Positions 1 to 8,243 of a stretch of 64,000 nucleotides of DNA are shown here, one piece after another (positions within the stretch are counted from its first letter, which is position 1; each line of letters begins with the position of its first letter). Source of the stretch: Beggiatoa alba B18LD (GTDB taxonomy: Bacteria > Pseudomonadota > Gammaproteobacteria > Beggiatoales > Beggiatoaceae); assembly GCF_000245015.1 (NCBI RefSeq), contig NZ_JH600070.1:3083252-3147251 (forward strand), given 5' to 3'. The notes beneath the pieces are model-generated. The model had not been told where the DNA came from and searched no databases. It saw nothing but the letters and a program-made list of their open reading frames with translations. The position numbers and the translations under genes were made by a program.

Positions 1-1088
1 TTGGGAATAGCGGGCTGTTGAACTTTATCGAGGATTAAGCGGTGAATAGTGCGTTCACACAAATACTCAGTAATTTCCTTGCGCGTGTAATACGCACCGA
101 AGGCTTTTTGATTGATATATTTCTCAAAGATATAGCCTAAAACATCGGGATTAATCTCGTTATCATCACCTGTGGGCGAATCATCCAAACTCCATGAATA
201 ACCTTGAAAAAGCTCAAACAATCGACTAAAAGCGACATCAGCAATTTGAATTTGATAGGTTTCCTCCAAATGATGCGGAAGAAATAAACCACCGTTTAAA
301 TAAGGAATTTTGCCTAAAATTTCGGCATTTTCGCGCTCATGTTCAGGTTTAGCGAAACCTTCAAAAAACAGACGTTGGAGAAAACCTTGATAAAAATTAT
401 CGGTTTTCTGTTTTTGGCTGTCTGCGAGTTTATCGAGTAAATACTCTCGATTACCGTTGTCTAAAAAGCCTTTTTTCTGCAAAAACCAGATAAACATCAA
501 CCGATTAAGCAACACCGAAGCATACCAACGACGCGCCCGCTCATCGTTAATCCCTTCAATATCAATAACAAAGTTTTCTAAAAAACTCGCAAATTCGGCA
601 TAAAACTTTTTCGTCACAGGCTCGATATCGAGAGCTTTTCTCAACCGCTCGAGAACTTCGACGAGCGGTAAATTACCTGAATCATCCAACTCAGAAAAAT
701 CGACCATCAGCGGAACGAGCTTATTCACCAGCGCGTCGCCTGACTGTCCGCGAAAATAGGTATGTTCACGTGGTAGCAGTTTATTTTTTTCACGTTTAGC
801 CCAGAAAAAAATCGCTTGCGTTTCCTTATCGGTAAAAATCAACACATGCTCGACGCTATAATTCTCCGTGATTTCCTGCGCGATAGCTTGACGTTGTTTC
901 GCGGATGGTAAGGCTTGCACCGTATAAACGGTGACTTTTCCCAAATAAGCGATGGCTTGGCAGGGATAAATTTGCGTTTCAATCTCCAGCTCAAAAACTT
1001 TCCGCGCCCGATTCCAGCCGAGTTCCTCAAACAGCGCATTAAAATTGAATTGTTGAATAGCTTGGCGTAGCGGGGGAATATTGAGCAT
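1..1088 (-). CDS. Type IIG/Eco57I-like restriction-modification methylase, N-terminal part (cut by window edge)
   Basis: An open frame runs on the minus strand from an ATG at 1086-1088 (MLNIPPLRQAIQQF...) to the left edge with no stop, giving 362 residues of a longer protein. Near residues 330-342 it reads FGAYYTRKEITEYL, the type of N-terminal segment that precedes the SAM-binding motifs of the large N6-adenine methylases found in single-chain type IIG/Eco57I-like systems. The region before it, with DERARRWYASVLLNRLMFIWFL around residues 190-215, is typical of the helical part of the same proteins. The catalytic NPPY motif and any target-recognition domain would lie outside the window, so activity and specificity cannot be judged. 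It is likely a restriction or phage-defence enzyme; a methylase of a multi-subunit system is possible. The promoter must lie within the repeat-rich 1089-1500 region. Confidence 0.75.
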   Translation of the reverse strand, partial: MLNIPPLRQAIQQFNFNALFEELGWNRARKVFELEIETQIYPCQAIAYLGKVTVYTVQALPSAKQRQAIAQEITENYSVEHVLIFTDKETQAIFFWAKREKNKLLPREHTYFRGQSGDALVNKLVPLMVDFSELDDSGNLPLVEVLERLRKALDIEPVTKKFYAEFASFLENFVIDIEGINDERARRWYASVLLNRLMFIWFLQKKGFLDNGNREYLLDKLADSQKQKTDNFYQGFLQRLFFEGFAKPEHERENAEILGKIPYLNGGLFLPHHLEETYQIQIADVAFSRLFELFQGYSWSLDDSPTGDDNEINPDVLGYIFEKYINQKAFGAYYTRKEITEYLCERTIHRLILDKVQQPAIP

Positions 1089-1140
1089 GATAGACTTCTG
1101 TAGGTTATGGATTTAAGGGGATTTTAACCTAATTAAAAGA

Positions 1141-1412
1141 TTGTCTGAATCAGAATTTTCAGGATTAAACACTGTCTGAATCAGAATTCACAGAATTAAC
1201 AGAATTAGCAGAATTAAAAACAATTAAAAACATAATTTTTTATTCTTTTAATTTTCTTGTCTTTTTAATTCTGAAAATTCTGTTAATTCTGAAAATTCTG
1301 ATTCAGACAATGTTTAATTCTGCTAATTCTGATTCAGACAAAAAAAGACCTGCTAGGTTTTCAAAACCTAGCAGGTCTCTGTTTTATTTTATAAAACTCG
1401 CCGAATTCAAGT
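1141..1412. repeat. MITE-like interspersed repeat, copy 1 (core inverted relative to copy at 29415)
   Basis: The 433-base gap between the methylase and the cytochrome c' gene is mostly repeat. It contains TGTCTGAATCAG at 1141 and 1173 and its reverse complement CTGATTCAGACA ending at 1309 and 1340. Between them are alternating AATTCTG/CAGAATT words, then a near-perfect 33-bp palindrome (1346-1378) and a right end reading AAAACTCGCCGAATTCAAGT (1393-1412). That right end matches, inverted, the left end of the copies at 12459 and 29415. No matching left terminus is visible here. The central 63 bp (1208-1270) is the reverse complement of 29475-29537 with about one mismatch, while the flanking palindrome and right end keep the same orientation. 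No ORF is present, so the element is probably non-autonomous. Confidence 0.8.
1346..1378 (-). terminator. Repeat-borne hairpin, likely terminator of the cytochrome c' gene
   Basis: The arms AGACCTGCTAGGTTTT and AAAACCTAGCAGGTCT form a 16-bp perfect stem around a single base. On the minus strand the stem is followed by a run of seven T (1340-1346), the layout of an intrinsic terminator. It lies downstream of the minus-strand gene ending at 1522. The same hairpin recurs at 12590, 29569 and 47976. Confidence 0.6.
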
Positions 1413-1521
1413 TAACCCATTTTTACGGGGTTTCATGATGGAAACGGTGGAATACGGCTTGCGCCTATTCCACCCTACAAACGAGCAAATTTAAAACATT
1501 GCACAAAAAAAGACGAGTGGT

Positions 1522-2004
1522 TTAGTGCTCGTGTTTTTCTTTAAACTCATCATGACAGCCTTTACAGGTTTTACCTACTTCGGCAAAAACGGGTTTGATA
1601 GCGTCTAAATCGCCTTTTTTGGCAACTTCCGCTAATTTTGCAGAGCCGTCTTCTAACGCCTTCATGTCTTTTTCAAAGTCTGCCCAATCTTTCCAAATTT
1701 CTGGTTTAGCCGCTGTTTTGGTTTTGGATTTGTCCATTGCGGAATCAGGTAAGTCTTTGAAACCTTCAAGCGGTAACTGGGCTAGCGTTGCAACATATCC
1801 CGCACGTTTGGCAAATTCTTCGGCATTAAATGGGATTTCTCCTTTTACCATGCCAGCCATCCGTTTGAAATTCCATGCAATCCCTGAAAACGCACCTTTA
1901 CGGTATTCAATTGCATCATGAATAGGGTCTTCAGCGGCTAATACGCTTGTGCTAATGCCAACAGCGAGTAAACCTGCAATGCTCATCTTGACCAGTTTTA
2001 GCAT
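1522..2004 (-). CDS. Cytochrome c' (class II cytochrome c)
   Basis: This 160-residue protein begins with a signal peptide ending near LAAED (residues 22-26) and carries one haem-binding motif, CKGCH, close to the C-terminus (about residue 147). That is the class II arrangement, in which haem is bound at the end of a four-helix bundle. Family members are periplasmic and bind NO or CO; they are often linked to nitric oxide tolerance. Residue R/K-x-x-CxxCH spacing and length (about 130 mature residues) fit cytochrome c'. The gene is monocistronic: the next gene on either side is more than 150 bp away, and a hairpin with a T-run lies downstream at 1346-1378. A GGAG-like Shine-Dalgarno (AAGGAGAT) lies just upstream of the ATG at 2004. 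The histidine-rich end (KEKHEH) is a minor oddity. Confidence 0.9.
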   Translation of the reverse strand: MLKLVKMSIAGLLAVGISTSVLAAEDPIHDAIEYRKGAFSGIAWNFKRMAGMVKGEIPFNAEEFAKRAGYVATLAQLPLEGFKDLPDSAMDKSKTKTAAKPEIWKDWADFEKDMKALEDGSAKLAEVAKKGDLDAIKPVFAEVGKTCKGCHDEFKEKHEH

Positions 2005-2174
2005 GAGTATCTCCTTATAATGAGTGGGATTTTTGACTGATAAGCGTCTTTTAGTATCAGCCTAACAAAGAAATAACCTTGTTTTAACTATGGGCTATTT
2101 TTTTGTTTCAAAGTCTTATTGTAAATAAAAAATGTGAATGGACTATTAAGGATTTTTAATTATCGAACATTTTT

Positions 2175-3614
2175 TTATGTAATATCCCATTGATGCACGG
2201 CTAATCCTGTTGTTTGTTGATTTAGGTAGGCTTGTGTGAGTGCGTTCATGTCACGTCCATATTTGGTGACAAATGCTCGTTGCCAACCCGCGCCATTTTG
2301 GCAACTTTTCACTCGTTCCGCGATGATTTGTAGATAGCCTTCGCTGTCGCTTTTGTCGATGCCTAGAGAAATTAAGCCTTGTTGGGCAGTGGGGAGAAAG
2401 TCTTCAAGAATAAGGCGTGTTAGGGGGAGGCGTTTATTATTCAGCCATGTCATTTGGCTGGCGAGTCCGTAGCGTGCGGCGGAATAGAAGTTGTTGCGGG
2501 TGATGCTAAAGGGGAGTTGTGTTTCTAAAGGGGTTGGTGCGTTTAGCCATGCGTGGACAAGCCCGACGAAGAATGCAAGATTTGCAATGACATCGATAAT
2601 ACTTGTTCCGCTGGACATGGTGCGGTGTTCTAGGCGTAAGTGGGGTTTTCCGTCAGCAAAGCCAATTAAGGGACGATTCCATCGCCAAATTGTGCCGTTG
2701 TGTAGGCGTAAATGTGGGAATTCGCCGACAATGCCTGTGGTCGCTAGGGGGTATAAAACGGGGTAGTGTTCTAAATTTTCGATAAAGAGTTCTTCGATGG
2801 AGTGTTGTATGTAACCAGAGCCAAAGCTAACCCGTTTTAAGTTGCCTTCGGCAAGTCCTGATACGCCTCCTAGTTCAACGGATTTTTCAAATAGGGGGAT
2901 GCGGGTCTCGTCCCACAGGTCTTTTCCGAGAAAATAGGGGGAGTTTGCAGCAATGGCAACCATGGGCGCGGAGGCTATCATCGCGGCATTGAATAGGCGA
3001 CGGCTGTGTATTGGGGCAACTTGGAGATGGACTTGTAACGCCATGGTCGATGCTTCTAATAGGACATCGTGGTGTTGTAGTAATAGGCGTTCATGTCCTT
3101 GAATGTCAACAAGTAGGGGTCTTTCGTGGCGAACTTGGAGCACTTGTTGATGTAGTCGGTAGTAACGTTGGGTCGGGGTCATGTTGGTTAGACGCAACGC
3201 GGTTTCAGGCAAGCTGGGTAGGATGCCGATAAGGAGGAGTTGGCTATTTAGTGATTGGGCGACGCTTTGGCAGGTTGCCCATGTGGCTTGTAGTTCGCGG
3301 TGCATGGTGCGCAGGGCTGAACCTGAGAGTAAACGCGGGGTATTGTTCAGTTCTATGTTAAACGTTGCAACTTCGGGGACAACATTGGCGGCGTAGTTGA
3401 GTCGGTCTAAAAAGGCTTGGTTGATACAAGCGGGTTGAAGGTTGGGGTGAATTAAGCAGGCTTCTAGTTCTAAACCGCCAATATTTTCAACGGCATCAAA
3501 CGCTCCTGCACGAAGTTGTTCATCAAGAATGGCGGTTTCTTCGCGCAAGCGATATTGAAATTCTAAATAATCTTGCCCTGTAACGTTGGGCGTGACAGAC
3601 GACGGTTCGTTCAT
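2175..3614 (-). CDS. Glutamate-cysteine ligase family protein (GCS2/YbdK-like)
   Basis: The 479-residue protein resembles the carboxylate-amine ligase family that includes plant/proteobacterial glutamate-cysteine ligases and YbdK. Supporting segments are IGGLELEACL (about 45-54), where the acidic pair would bind metal, TFNIELNNTPRLLSG (84-98), LEASTMALQVHLQV (185-198) and the substrate-loop region RLEHRTMSSGTSIIDVIANL (about 328-347). Members ligate glutamate to an amine; the real substrate of this branch is not settled by sequence, so glutathione synthesis is only one possibility. It begins 6 bp after the stop of the upstream acyltransferase gene on the same strand, so the two are likely cotranscribed. 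No signal peptide or membrane segment is visible, indicating a cytoplasmic enzyme. Confidence 0.75.
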   Translation of the reverse strand: MNEPSSVTPNVTGQDYLEFQYRLREETAILDEQLRAGAFDAVENIGGLELEACLIHPNLQPACINQAFLDRLNYAANVVPEVATFNIELNNTPRLLSGSALRTMHRELQATWATCQSVAQSLNSQLLLIGILPSLPETALRLTNMTPTQRYYRLHQQVLQVRHERPLLVDIQGHERLLLQHHDVLLEASTMALQVHLQVAPIHSRRLFNAAMIASAPMVAIAANSPYFLGKDLWDETRIPLFEKSVELGGVSGLAEGNLKRVSFGSGYIQHSIEELFIENLEHYPVLYPLATTGIVGEFPHLRLHNGTIWRWNRPLIGFADGKPHLRLEHRTMSSGTSIIDVIANLAFFVGLVHAWLNAPTPLETQLPFSITRNNFYSAARYGLASQMTWLNNKRLPLTRLILEDFLPTAQQGLISLGIDKSDSEGYLQIIAERVKSCQNGAGWQRAFVTKYGRDMNALTQAYLNQQTTGLAVHQWDIT

Positions 3615-3620
3615 TTACGC

Positions 3621-4424
3621 TTAAACACCTTCAGGATTTTGCGAGGGTAATACTTGCGCTAAACCAGTAGCGACTTGGGTCTGGCAGTGTTCGGCGAGGG
3701 CTTTACGGCTGGCAAAATCACTGCCTTTGATGGCGGGATGGATAATAATTTGTATGGTTGCTGAACGTAAGCCTGCAACGCGGAAAAAATGGGTTGTCAG
3801 TGGGGTATCGTCATACCATGCGTAGTAATCTCGTAGGGCTTGATTCATTTCGATGCCGTTGCAATGGGTGTAAGCCACTGTAATGGGGTGTACTAGGGGG
3901 GCGTTTTCGCCTTCAGTTTCTACAACCCGAAATAAAGCACTTTTGAACGGTAAAACATGGCTACCGTTGCCACTTGTTCCTTCAGGAAATAAGATTAAAT
4001 TGCGTTGGGTGTTTAATGCATTTTCCATTAAAGATAGGTGATTTTTAACTTGTAGGCTTACTCGTTCAATAAATAGGGTGTCTTGTAATTTTGCCAAACC
4101 ACCGAGCAAAAACCAGTTTGCTACTTCTGCTTTAGCAACAAAAGAGCCTCTTAAAACCCCACCTAAGATGATGATATCTAAGTAAGAAACGTGATTAGCG
4201 ATAAATAGGAGTGTTTTATTGGGTGTCGTTTCCCCTGAAACTTTTATATTCAGCCCAAGAATACGGCAACAGCCTCGATGGAAAATCATCGGTAGCCAGA
4301 GTTTATCTTTAAATTTAAAGAGCAGTAGAATAACTTGTAAACTTGCAAGGCTTAAACTCCAGATTAAAAACAGCAAAATACGAAAGCTTGCACGCAATGC
4401 TGATGGGGTGGGCTGTTGACTCAA
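3621..4424 (-). CDS. 1-acyl-sn-glycerol-3-phosphate acyltransferase family protein (PlsC-like)
   Basis: The protein has the catalytic HX4D motif of glycerolipid acyltransferases in NHVSYLD (about residues 78-84) and the acceptor-binding FPEGTSGNG motif (about 147-155). One or two hydrophobic segments in the first 45 residues would anchor it to the inner membrane. The family transfers acyl groups from acyl-ACP/CoA to lysophosphatidate, or in relatives such as OlsA to lyso-ornithine lipid; sequence alone does not choose. The start is a TTG at 4422-4424: an AAGGA Shine-Dalgarno lies 7 bases upstream and no better ATG follows before the membrane segment. It is the first gene of a probable two-gene operon with the ligase-like gene 6 bp downstream, and is divergent from the xoxF-like gene. 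Confidence 0.85.
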   Translation of the reverse strand: MSQQPTPSALRASFRILLFLIWSLSLASLQVILLLFKFKDKLWLPMIFHRGCCRILGLNIKVSGETTPNKTLLFIANHVSYLDIIILGGVLRGSFVAKAEVANWFLLGGLAKLQDTLFIERVSLQVKNHLSLMENALNTQRNLILFPEGTSGNGSHVLPFKSALFRVVETEGENAPLVHPITVAYTHCNGIEMNQALRDYYAWYDDTPLTTHFFRVAGLRSATIQIIIHPAIKGSDFASRKALAEHCQTQVATGLAQVLPSQNPEGV

Positions 4425-4830
4425 GGGAAGTTCCTTATAAAAAGCAGTGGTGAGGCGATTAATTTAATAGAAAGCCTATTTTTTTGCTATAAGCCTTTTT
4501 ATCCCATTAAAAAAACTGATAAATCATTTTTCATCCATTCAGTAGATATTATACGACGATGGGTAAGTAAATCCCCCTATATTGCAATCAAATTTTGTAA
4601 CAGGAATGTTACATAGTGTTATTTTCATTGTCTCATAGCTGGGACGACTGCTCTTGAAAGCTTTATAAGATTTTCCGCTAAAAAGTCGCTTTCATAGGGA
4701 AGTAATCGGGCATTTTGCACTTTTTACGGTATTGGCATTTATATTGCTCTTTTGGGTAAGCTCAGTCGCTCTTGTCTAAAGCCATTGGGCGATATATAAG
4801 CTACAACATATTATAAAAAAGGAGTGTAGA
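4425..4830 (+). promoter_or_regulatory. Intergenic region with candidate promoter of the quinoprotein dehydrogenase gene
   Basis: This 406-bp gap separates the divergent acyltransferase and dehydrogenase genes and holds no convincing ORF. A possible sigma-70 promoter for the plus-strand gene is TTGTCT (4772-4777) and TATAAG (4795-4800) with a 17-bp spacer, leaving a leader of roughly 25 bases. A strong Shine-Dalgarno (AAAAAAGGAG, ending 4824) sits 6 bases before the GTG at 4831. No known operator was recognised. The promoter call rests on pattern matching only. Confidence 0.35.
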
Positions 4831-6645
4831 GTGAAAATATCATTCATAAACAAAACCCTACGTTATTGTATTAGTGCTGCATTATTAACAGGTTCAATGG
4901 CATTTGGTACTCAGGTTGCTTTTGCTAAACCAGTTACTGATGAAGATATTGCCAATGATGCAAAAACAACTGACCAAATTGTTACTTATGGTTTAGGCAC
5001 ACAAGGGCAACGTTTTAGTCCCTTAACGCAAGTGAATAAAGACACGGTTGCCGACTTAGTGCCTGCATGGTCATTTTCTTTCGGTGGTGAAAAACAGCGC
5101 GGTCAGCAAGCGCAACCGTTAATTTTTGACGGTAAAATTTATGTCACTGCTTCTTATTCCCGTTTATTCGCCATTGATGCGGCAACAGGTCAGGAAATAT
5201 GGGAATACGAGCATCGTTTACCTGATGGCATTATGCCCTGTTGTGATGTGATTAACCGTGGTGCTGCGTTATACGATAACTTAATTATTTTTGGCACATT
5301 AAACGCTGAATTAGTCGCTTTAGACAGAGAAACAGGCAAAAGAGTCTGGAAAGAAGTTTTAGGCGATTATAAAGCGGGTTATTCTTTCACTGCCGCGCCT
5401 ACCATTGTTAAAAATATGGTCGTCACAGGGATTTCTGGCGGTGAATTCGGTGTTGTGGGTAAGGTAGAAGCCCGCGACGCTAAAACAGGTAAATTAGTGT
5501 GGTCACGCCCTACTGTTCAAGGACATATGGGTTATTTGAATGGTAAAGAAAACGGCATAACCGGTGGCGACTTACCCATGACGTGGGAAGGCGATATGTG
5601 GAAAACAGGGGGCGGTGCACCTTGGTTAGGTGGAACTTATGACCCTGAAACCAATTTGATTTTCTACGGCACTGGCAACCCTTCCCCTTGGAATGCGCAC
5701 ACCCGTCCCGGTGATAACCTCTTTACCTCCTCTACTCTCGCGCTTGATGCTGATACAGGCGTGATTAAATGGTTCTATCAAACTACCCCGCATGATGGTT
5801 GGGATTATGATGGTGTCAATGAGTTCATTCCTTTTGATTTAGAAAAAGACGGCAAAATCATTAAAGCGGGCGCGAAAGCTGACCGTAATGGCTTTTTCTA
5901 TATCTTAGACCGTACCAACGGCAAATTGCTCAATGCAACGCCTTTTGTCACCCAAATCGGTTGGGCAAAAGAAATCAACATTGAAACAGGTAAACCCGTT
6001 GAGACAGGCAACCGTCCTGGTAATCCTGCTGATGCTAAAGGCGATGATAAAAAAGGGACTCCCGTTTTTGCCGCCCCTTCTTTCTTAGGGGGTAAAAACT
6101 GGATGCCTATGGCATACAACCCTAATACCAAACTGTTCTATGTTCCCGCCAATGAATGGAGCATGGACTTATGGAACGAGCCGATTACCTATAAAAAAGG
6201 GGCTGCCTACTTAGGTGCAGGCTTTACCGTTAAATTACTCCATGAAGACTACATCGGCGCGTTACGTGCCATTGACCCCACCACAGGCAAGATTAAATGG
6301 GAATATAAAAACGTCGCGCCTATGTGGGGCGGTGTTTTAACCACAGCAGGCGGTTTAGTCTTCACAGGTACACCTGAGGGTTTATTTAAAGCCTTTGATG
6401 CCGAAACAGGCAAAGAACTCTGGTCATTCCAAACAGGGTCAGGCGTGATTGGTATCCCCGTCACTTGGGAAACAAACGGCGAACAGTTTATTGCCGTTAA
6501 CTCTGGTTGGGGTGGTGCTGTGCCTTTATGGGGTGGTGAAGTGGCGAAGAAAATCAAAAACTTCAACCAAGGTGGTAGTTTATGGGTTTTCAAATTACAT
6601 AAACCTGCTGCTAAACCCGCTGCTGAAAAAACAGCCGCTAAATAA
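4831..6645 (+). CDS. xoxF: PQQ- and lanthanide-dependent methanol/ethanol dehydrogenase (XoxF/ExaF type)
   Basis: A periplasmic quinoprotein of 604 residues with a signal peptide (cleavage near residue 32, AFAKP) and eight-bladed propeller W motifs such as [13 protein letters not shown] and [13 protein letters not shown]. The vicinal cysteines C137-C138 in MPCCD form the disulfide ring next to PQQ in this family. Metal ligands can be read as E205 (GGEFG), N283 (GTGNPSPWN) and the catalytic D325 in DGWDYDG. The extra Asp two residues on, D327, is the signature of lanthanide-dependent XoxF and ExaF enzymes; calcium MxaF enzymes have Ala there. Oxidation of methanol or ethanol to the aldehyde is expected, with electrons passed to a cytochrome c. 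The downstream genes encode such a cytochrome and XoxJ-like protein. Whether methanol or ethanol is preferred cannot be decided. No PQQ synthesis genes lie in the window. Confidence 0.92.
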   Translation: MKISFINKTLRYCISAALLTGSMAFGTQVAFAKPVTDEDIANDAKTTDQIVTYGLGTQGQRFSPLTQVNKDTVADLVPAWSFSFGGEKQRGQQAQPLIFDGKIYVTASYSRLFAIDAATGQEIWEYEHRLPDGIMPCCDVINRGAALYDNLIIFGTLNAELVALDRETGKRVWKEVLGDYKAGYSFTAAPTIVKNMVVTGISGGEFGVVGKVEARDAKTGKLVWSRPTVQGHMGYLNGKENGITGGDLPMTWEGDMWKTGGGAPWLGGTYDPETNLIFYGTGNPSPWNAHTRPGDNLFTSSTLALDADTGVIKWFYQTTPHDGWDYDGVNEFIPFDLEKDGKIIKAGAKADRNGFFYILDRTNGKLLNATPFVTQIGWAKEINIETGKPVETGNRPGNPADAKGDDKKGTPVFAAPSFLGGKNWMPMAYNPNTKLFYVPANEWSMDLWNEPITYKKGAAYLGAGFTVKLLHEDYIGALRAIDPTTGKIKWEYKNVAPMWGGVLTTAGGLVFTGTPEGLFKAFDAETGKELWSFQTGSGVIGIPVTWETNGEQFIAVNSGWGGAVPLWGGEVAKKIKNFNQGGSLWVFKLHKPAAKPAAEKTAAK

Positions 6646-6670
6646 ACCTGTTTAGGTAGGTCGCGATAAC

Positions 6671-6701
6671 GCGGAGATGTTCTTCACCAGAATATCTCCG
6701 C
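6671..6701 (+). other. Intergenic stem-loop between dehydrogenase and cytochrome genes
   Basis: GCGGAGATGTTC (6671-6682) pairs with GAATATCTCCGC (6690-6701) with one G-U, leaving a 7-base loop. There is no T-run after it, so it may be a 3' stabiliser or processing hairpin that raises dehydrogenase mRNA relative to the distal genes, not a terminator. Confidence 0.5.
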
Positions 6702-6777
6702 CTAAATCCCTAATATCTTGTTGACCTCAACTAAAAATCTGCCTTGTTAATTTGTTTTGATGGAGTTATTGCTTGTC

Positions 6778-7257
6778 ATGAAGAAGTTTGTAAATACCCT
6801 GAAGCTGGTACTGGCGTTCTGTGCCTTCTTACCTGCCCTGAGCTTTGCTCACGGTGATGTCACCCCACAAAAAATTGACATCACTGGTTTAAAAACCATT
6901 AAAGAAATTAACCCAGACCTCCCCGAAGGCGAATGGTTAACCGCTAACCCTTATCGAAATAATGAATCAACTACTAGAGCAGTAGAAATTGGCAAACTCG
7001 CCTATGGACAAAACTGTGCTATGTGTCACGGTTTAGAAGTTGTTTCTGGCGGTATTGCGCCTGACTTACGCCGTTTAACCCACGATGCCGAAGGTGATGA
7101 ATGGTTTACCTACCGCGTCAAAGAAGGTTCTGTTCGTGATGGTCGTGTATATATGCCTAAAATGGCAGAAAAATTAAGCCAAGAAGGTTTATGGGCAATT
7201 TGGACCTACATTGAAAGCGTTTGTACAGAACCTGATCGCGCTGACTGTGTGAAATAA
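6778..7257 (+). CDS. Cytochrome c-550, PedF/XoxG-like electron acceptor
   Basis: A signal peptide (ending LSFAHG) precedes a small monohaem cytochrome with NCAMCHG as haem motif and a distal Met likely in VYMPKMAEKL. The N-terminal mature stretch HGDVTPQKIDITGLK matches the pattern of PedF-type cytochromes that accept electrons from quinoprotein alcohol dehydrogenases. The longest frame opens at a TTG at 6757, but the ATG at 6778 gives a standard signal peptide and has a GGAG (6762-6765) upstream, though at a long spacing of 12. It follows the dehydrogenase gene in the same direction and is only 2 bp ahead of the binding-protein gene, so the natural role is the direct electron acceptor of the dehydrogenase. 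Confidence 0.85.
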   Translation: MKKFVNTLKLVLAFCAFLPALSFAHGDVTPQKIDITGLKTIKEINPDLPEGEWLTANPYRNNESTTRAVEIGKLAYGQNCAMCHGLEVVSGGIAPDLRRLTHDAEGDEWFTYRVKEGSVRDGRVYMPKMAEKLSQEGLWAIWTYIESVCTEPDRADCVK

Positions 7258-7259
7258 CC

Positions 7260-8123
7260 ATGCAAAGATATCTTGGATTACTCCTTAGCATTTGTTGCCT
7301 TGTTCTCAGTAGTGCATTTTCACAGGCTGACACACTAGAACATATTAAGGAAAAAGGCACATTACGCATTGCAGTGTACAAGGATTTTCCACCCTATTCC
7401 TATGTGGACGGCGGACAACTCAAAGGCTTTGACGTAGAGTTAGGACGCGCAATTGCAGAAAAACTCGGATTAAGCACTGATTACATGCAGATTGTTGCTG
7501 GTGAAAATACCGACGACGATTTACGCAATGCTATCTGGAAAGGACATTATTTAGGCGGTGGTACGGCGGATGTTATGCTCCGCGTCCCCTATGATGCTAC
7601 CTATGCAGAAAAAAATGACAAAGTCAGCATTTTTGCACCCTATGCGCAAGAAGAAATCGTCCTTGCCTATGACCCTGCAAAAATTCCAACCTTGTTTAAC
7701 TTACAAATTCTTACCAACCATAAAGTTGGTGTAGAAACTGACAGCATTTCCTCCTTCTTCCTTACAGGTATTATGGGAGGCATACTGACCAAAAGTGTGA
7801 CCCACTATCTGGACTTTATGGAAGCGGTTGACGACCTCAAAGCGGGCAAACTCTCCGCTGTGATGGGAATGCGCAGCCAAGTTGAAAGCCGTTTAGCCGA
7901 CAAAATGGATGCATTCAAAATTGAAGCAATCCCCATGCGTGGGATGAATAGTGCTTGGCAAGTCGGTCTTGCAGTCACCGCAGATAACAGCGAGCTTGCC
8001 AAAACCCTAACTGTCGTGATGAACACCCTCAGACAAGAAGGCGTATTAAAGACACTCGCCAATAAGTATCATGTCACTCCTGTAGAACCCAGTGAAAAAC
8101 AAGCAGCTACTACCAATAACTAA
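7260..8123 (+). CDS. Quinoprotein dehydrogenase-associated periplasmic binding protein (XoxJ/MoxJ-like)
   Basis: A 287-residue family-3 solute-binding fold with a signal peptide (SSAFSQADT). The opening LEHIKEKGTLRIAVYKDFPPYSYVDGG and GFDVELGRAIAEKLG are the usual first lobe. The segment LGGGTADVMLRVPYDATYAEKNDKV is characteristic of the branch that accompanies PQQ alcohol dehydrogenases, where members (MoxJ, XoxJ) are thought to act as chaperones or activators and not in transport; no ABC permease is nearby. It starts 2 bp after the cytochrome stop codon, which indicates translational coupling. The C-terminal tail (EPSEKQAATTNN) is disordered-looking. Assignment to this branch rests on both sequence and position. 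Confidence 0.85.
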   Translation: MQRYLGLLLSICCLVLSSAFSQADTLEHIKEKGTLRIAVYKDFPPYSYVDGGQLKGFDVELGRAIAEKLGLSTDYMQIVAGENTDDDLRNAIWKGHYLGGGTADVMLRVPYDATYAEKNDKVSIFAPYAQEEIVLAYDPAKIPTLFNLQILTNHKVGVETDSISSFFLTGIMGGILTKSVTHYLDFMEAVDDLKAGKLSAVMGMRSQVESRLADKMDAFKIEAIPMRGMNSAWQVGLAVTADNSELAKTLTVVMNTLRQEGVLKTLANKYHVTPVEPSEKQAATTNN

Positions 8124-8193
8124 GCCGCTTACATGTTAAAACCTGTTTACATTTGAGTTCTCCGATGAGATTAATTTCTCAACTCAACTTCTT

Positions 8194-8223
8194 GGTGCGT
8201 CTTATGGCGCACCTTCTTTTTAT
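8194..8223 (+). terminator. Weak hairpin with T-rich tail
   Basis: GGTGCG (8194-8199) and CGCACC (8208-8213) form a 6-bp stem with an 8-base loop, followed by TTCTTTTTATT. It lies between the XoxJ-like gene and the dihaem cytochrome gene and may partly terminate or attenuate the upstream transcript. Confidence 0.4.
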
Positions 8224-8243
8224 TTCTAAGGACTAAAAAAACC

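Noticed and set aside
839-1039. Short frame overlapping the left-edge methylase
   Set aside because: It lies in another frame of the long open minus-strand gene that runs off the window edge and has no independent support.
4831-6645. Calcium-dependent MxaF methanol dehydrogenase
   Set aside because: The Asp two residues after the catalytic Asp (D327) and the lack of an MxaI-like small subunit gene point to the XoxF/ExaF lanthanide type.
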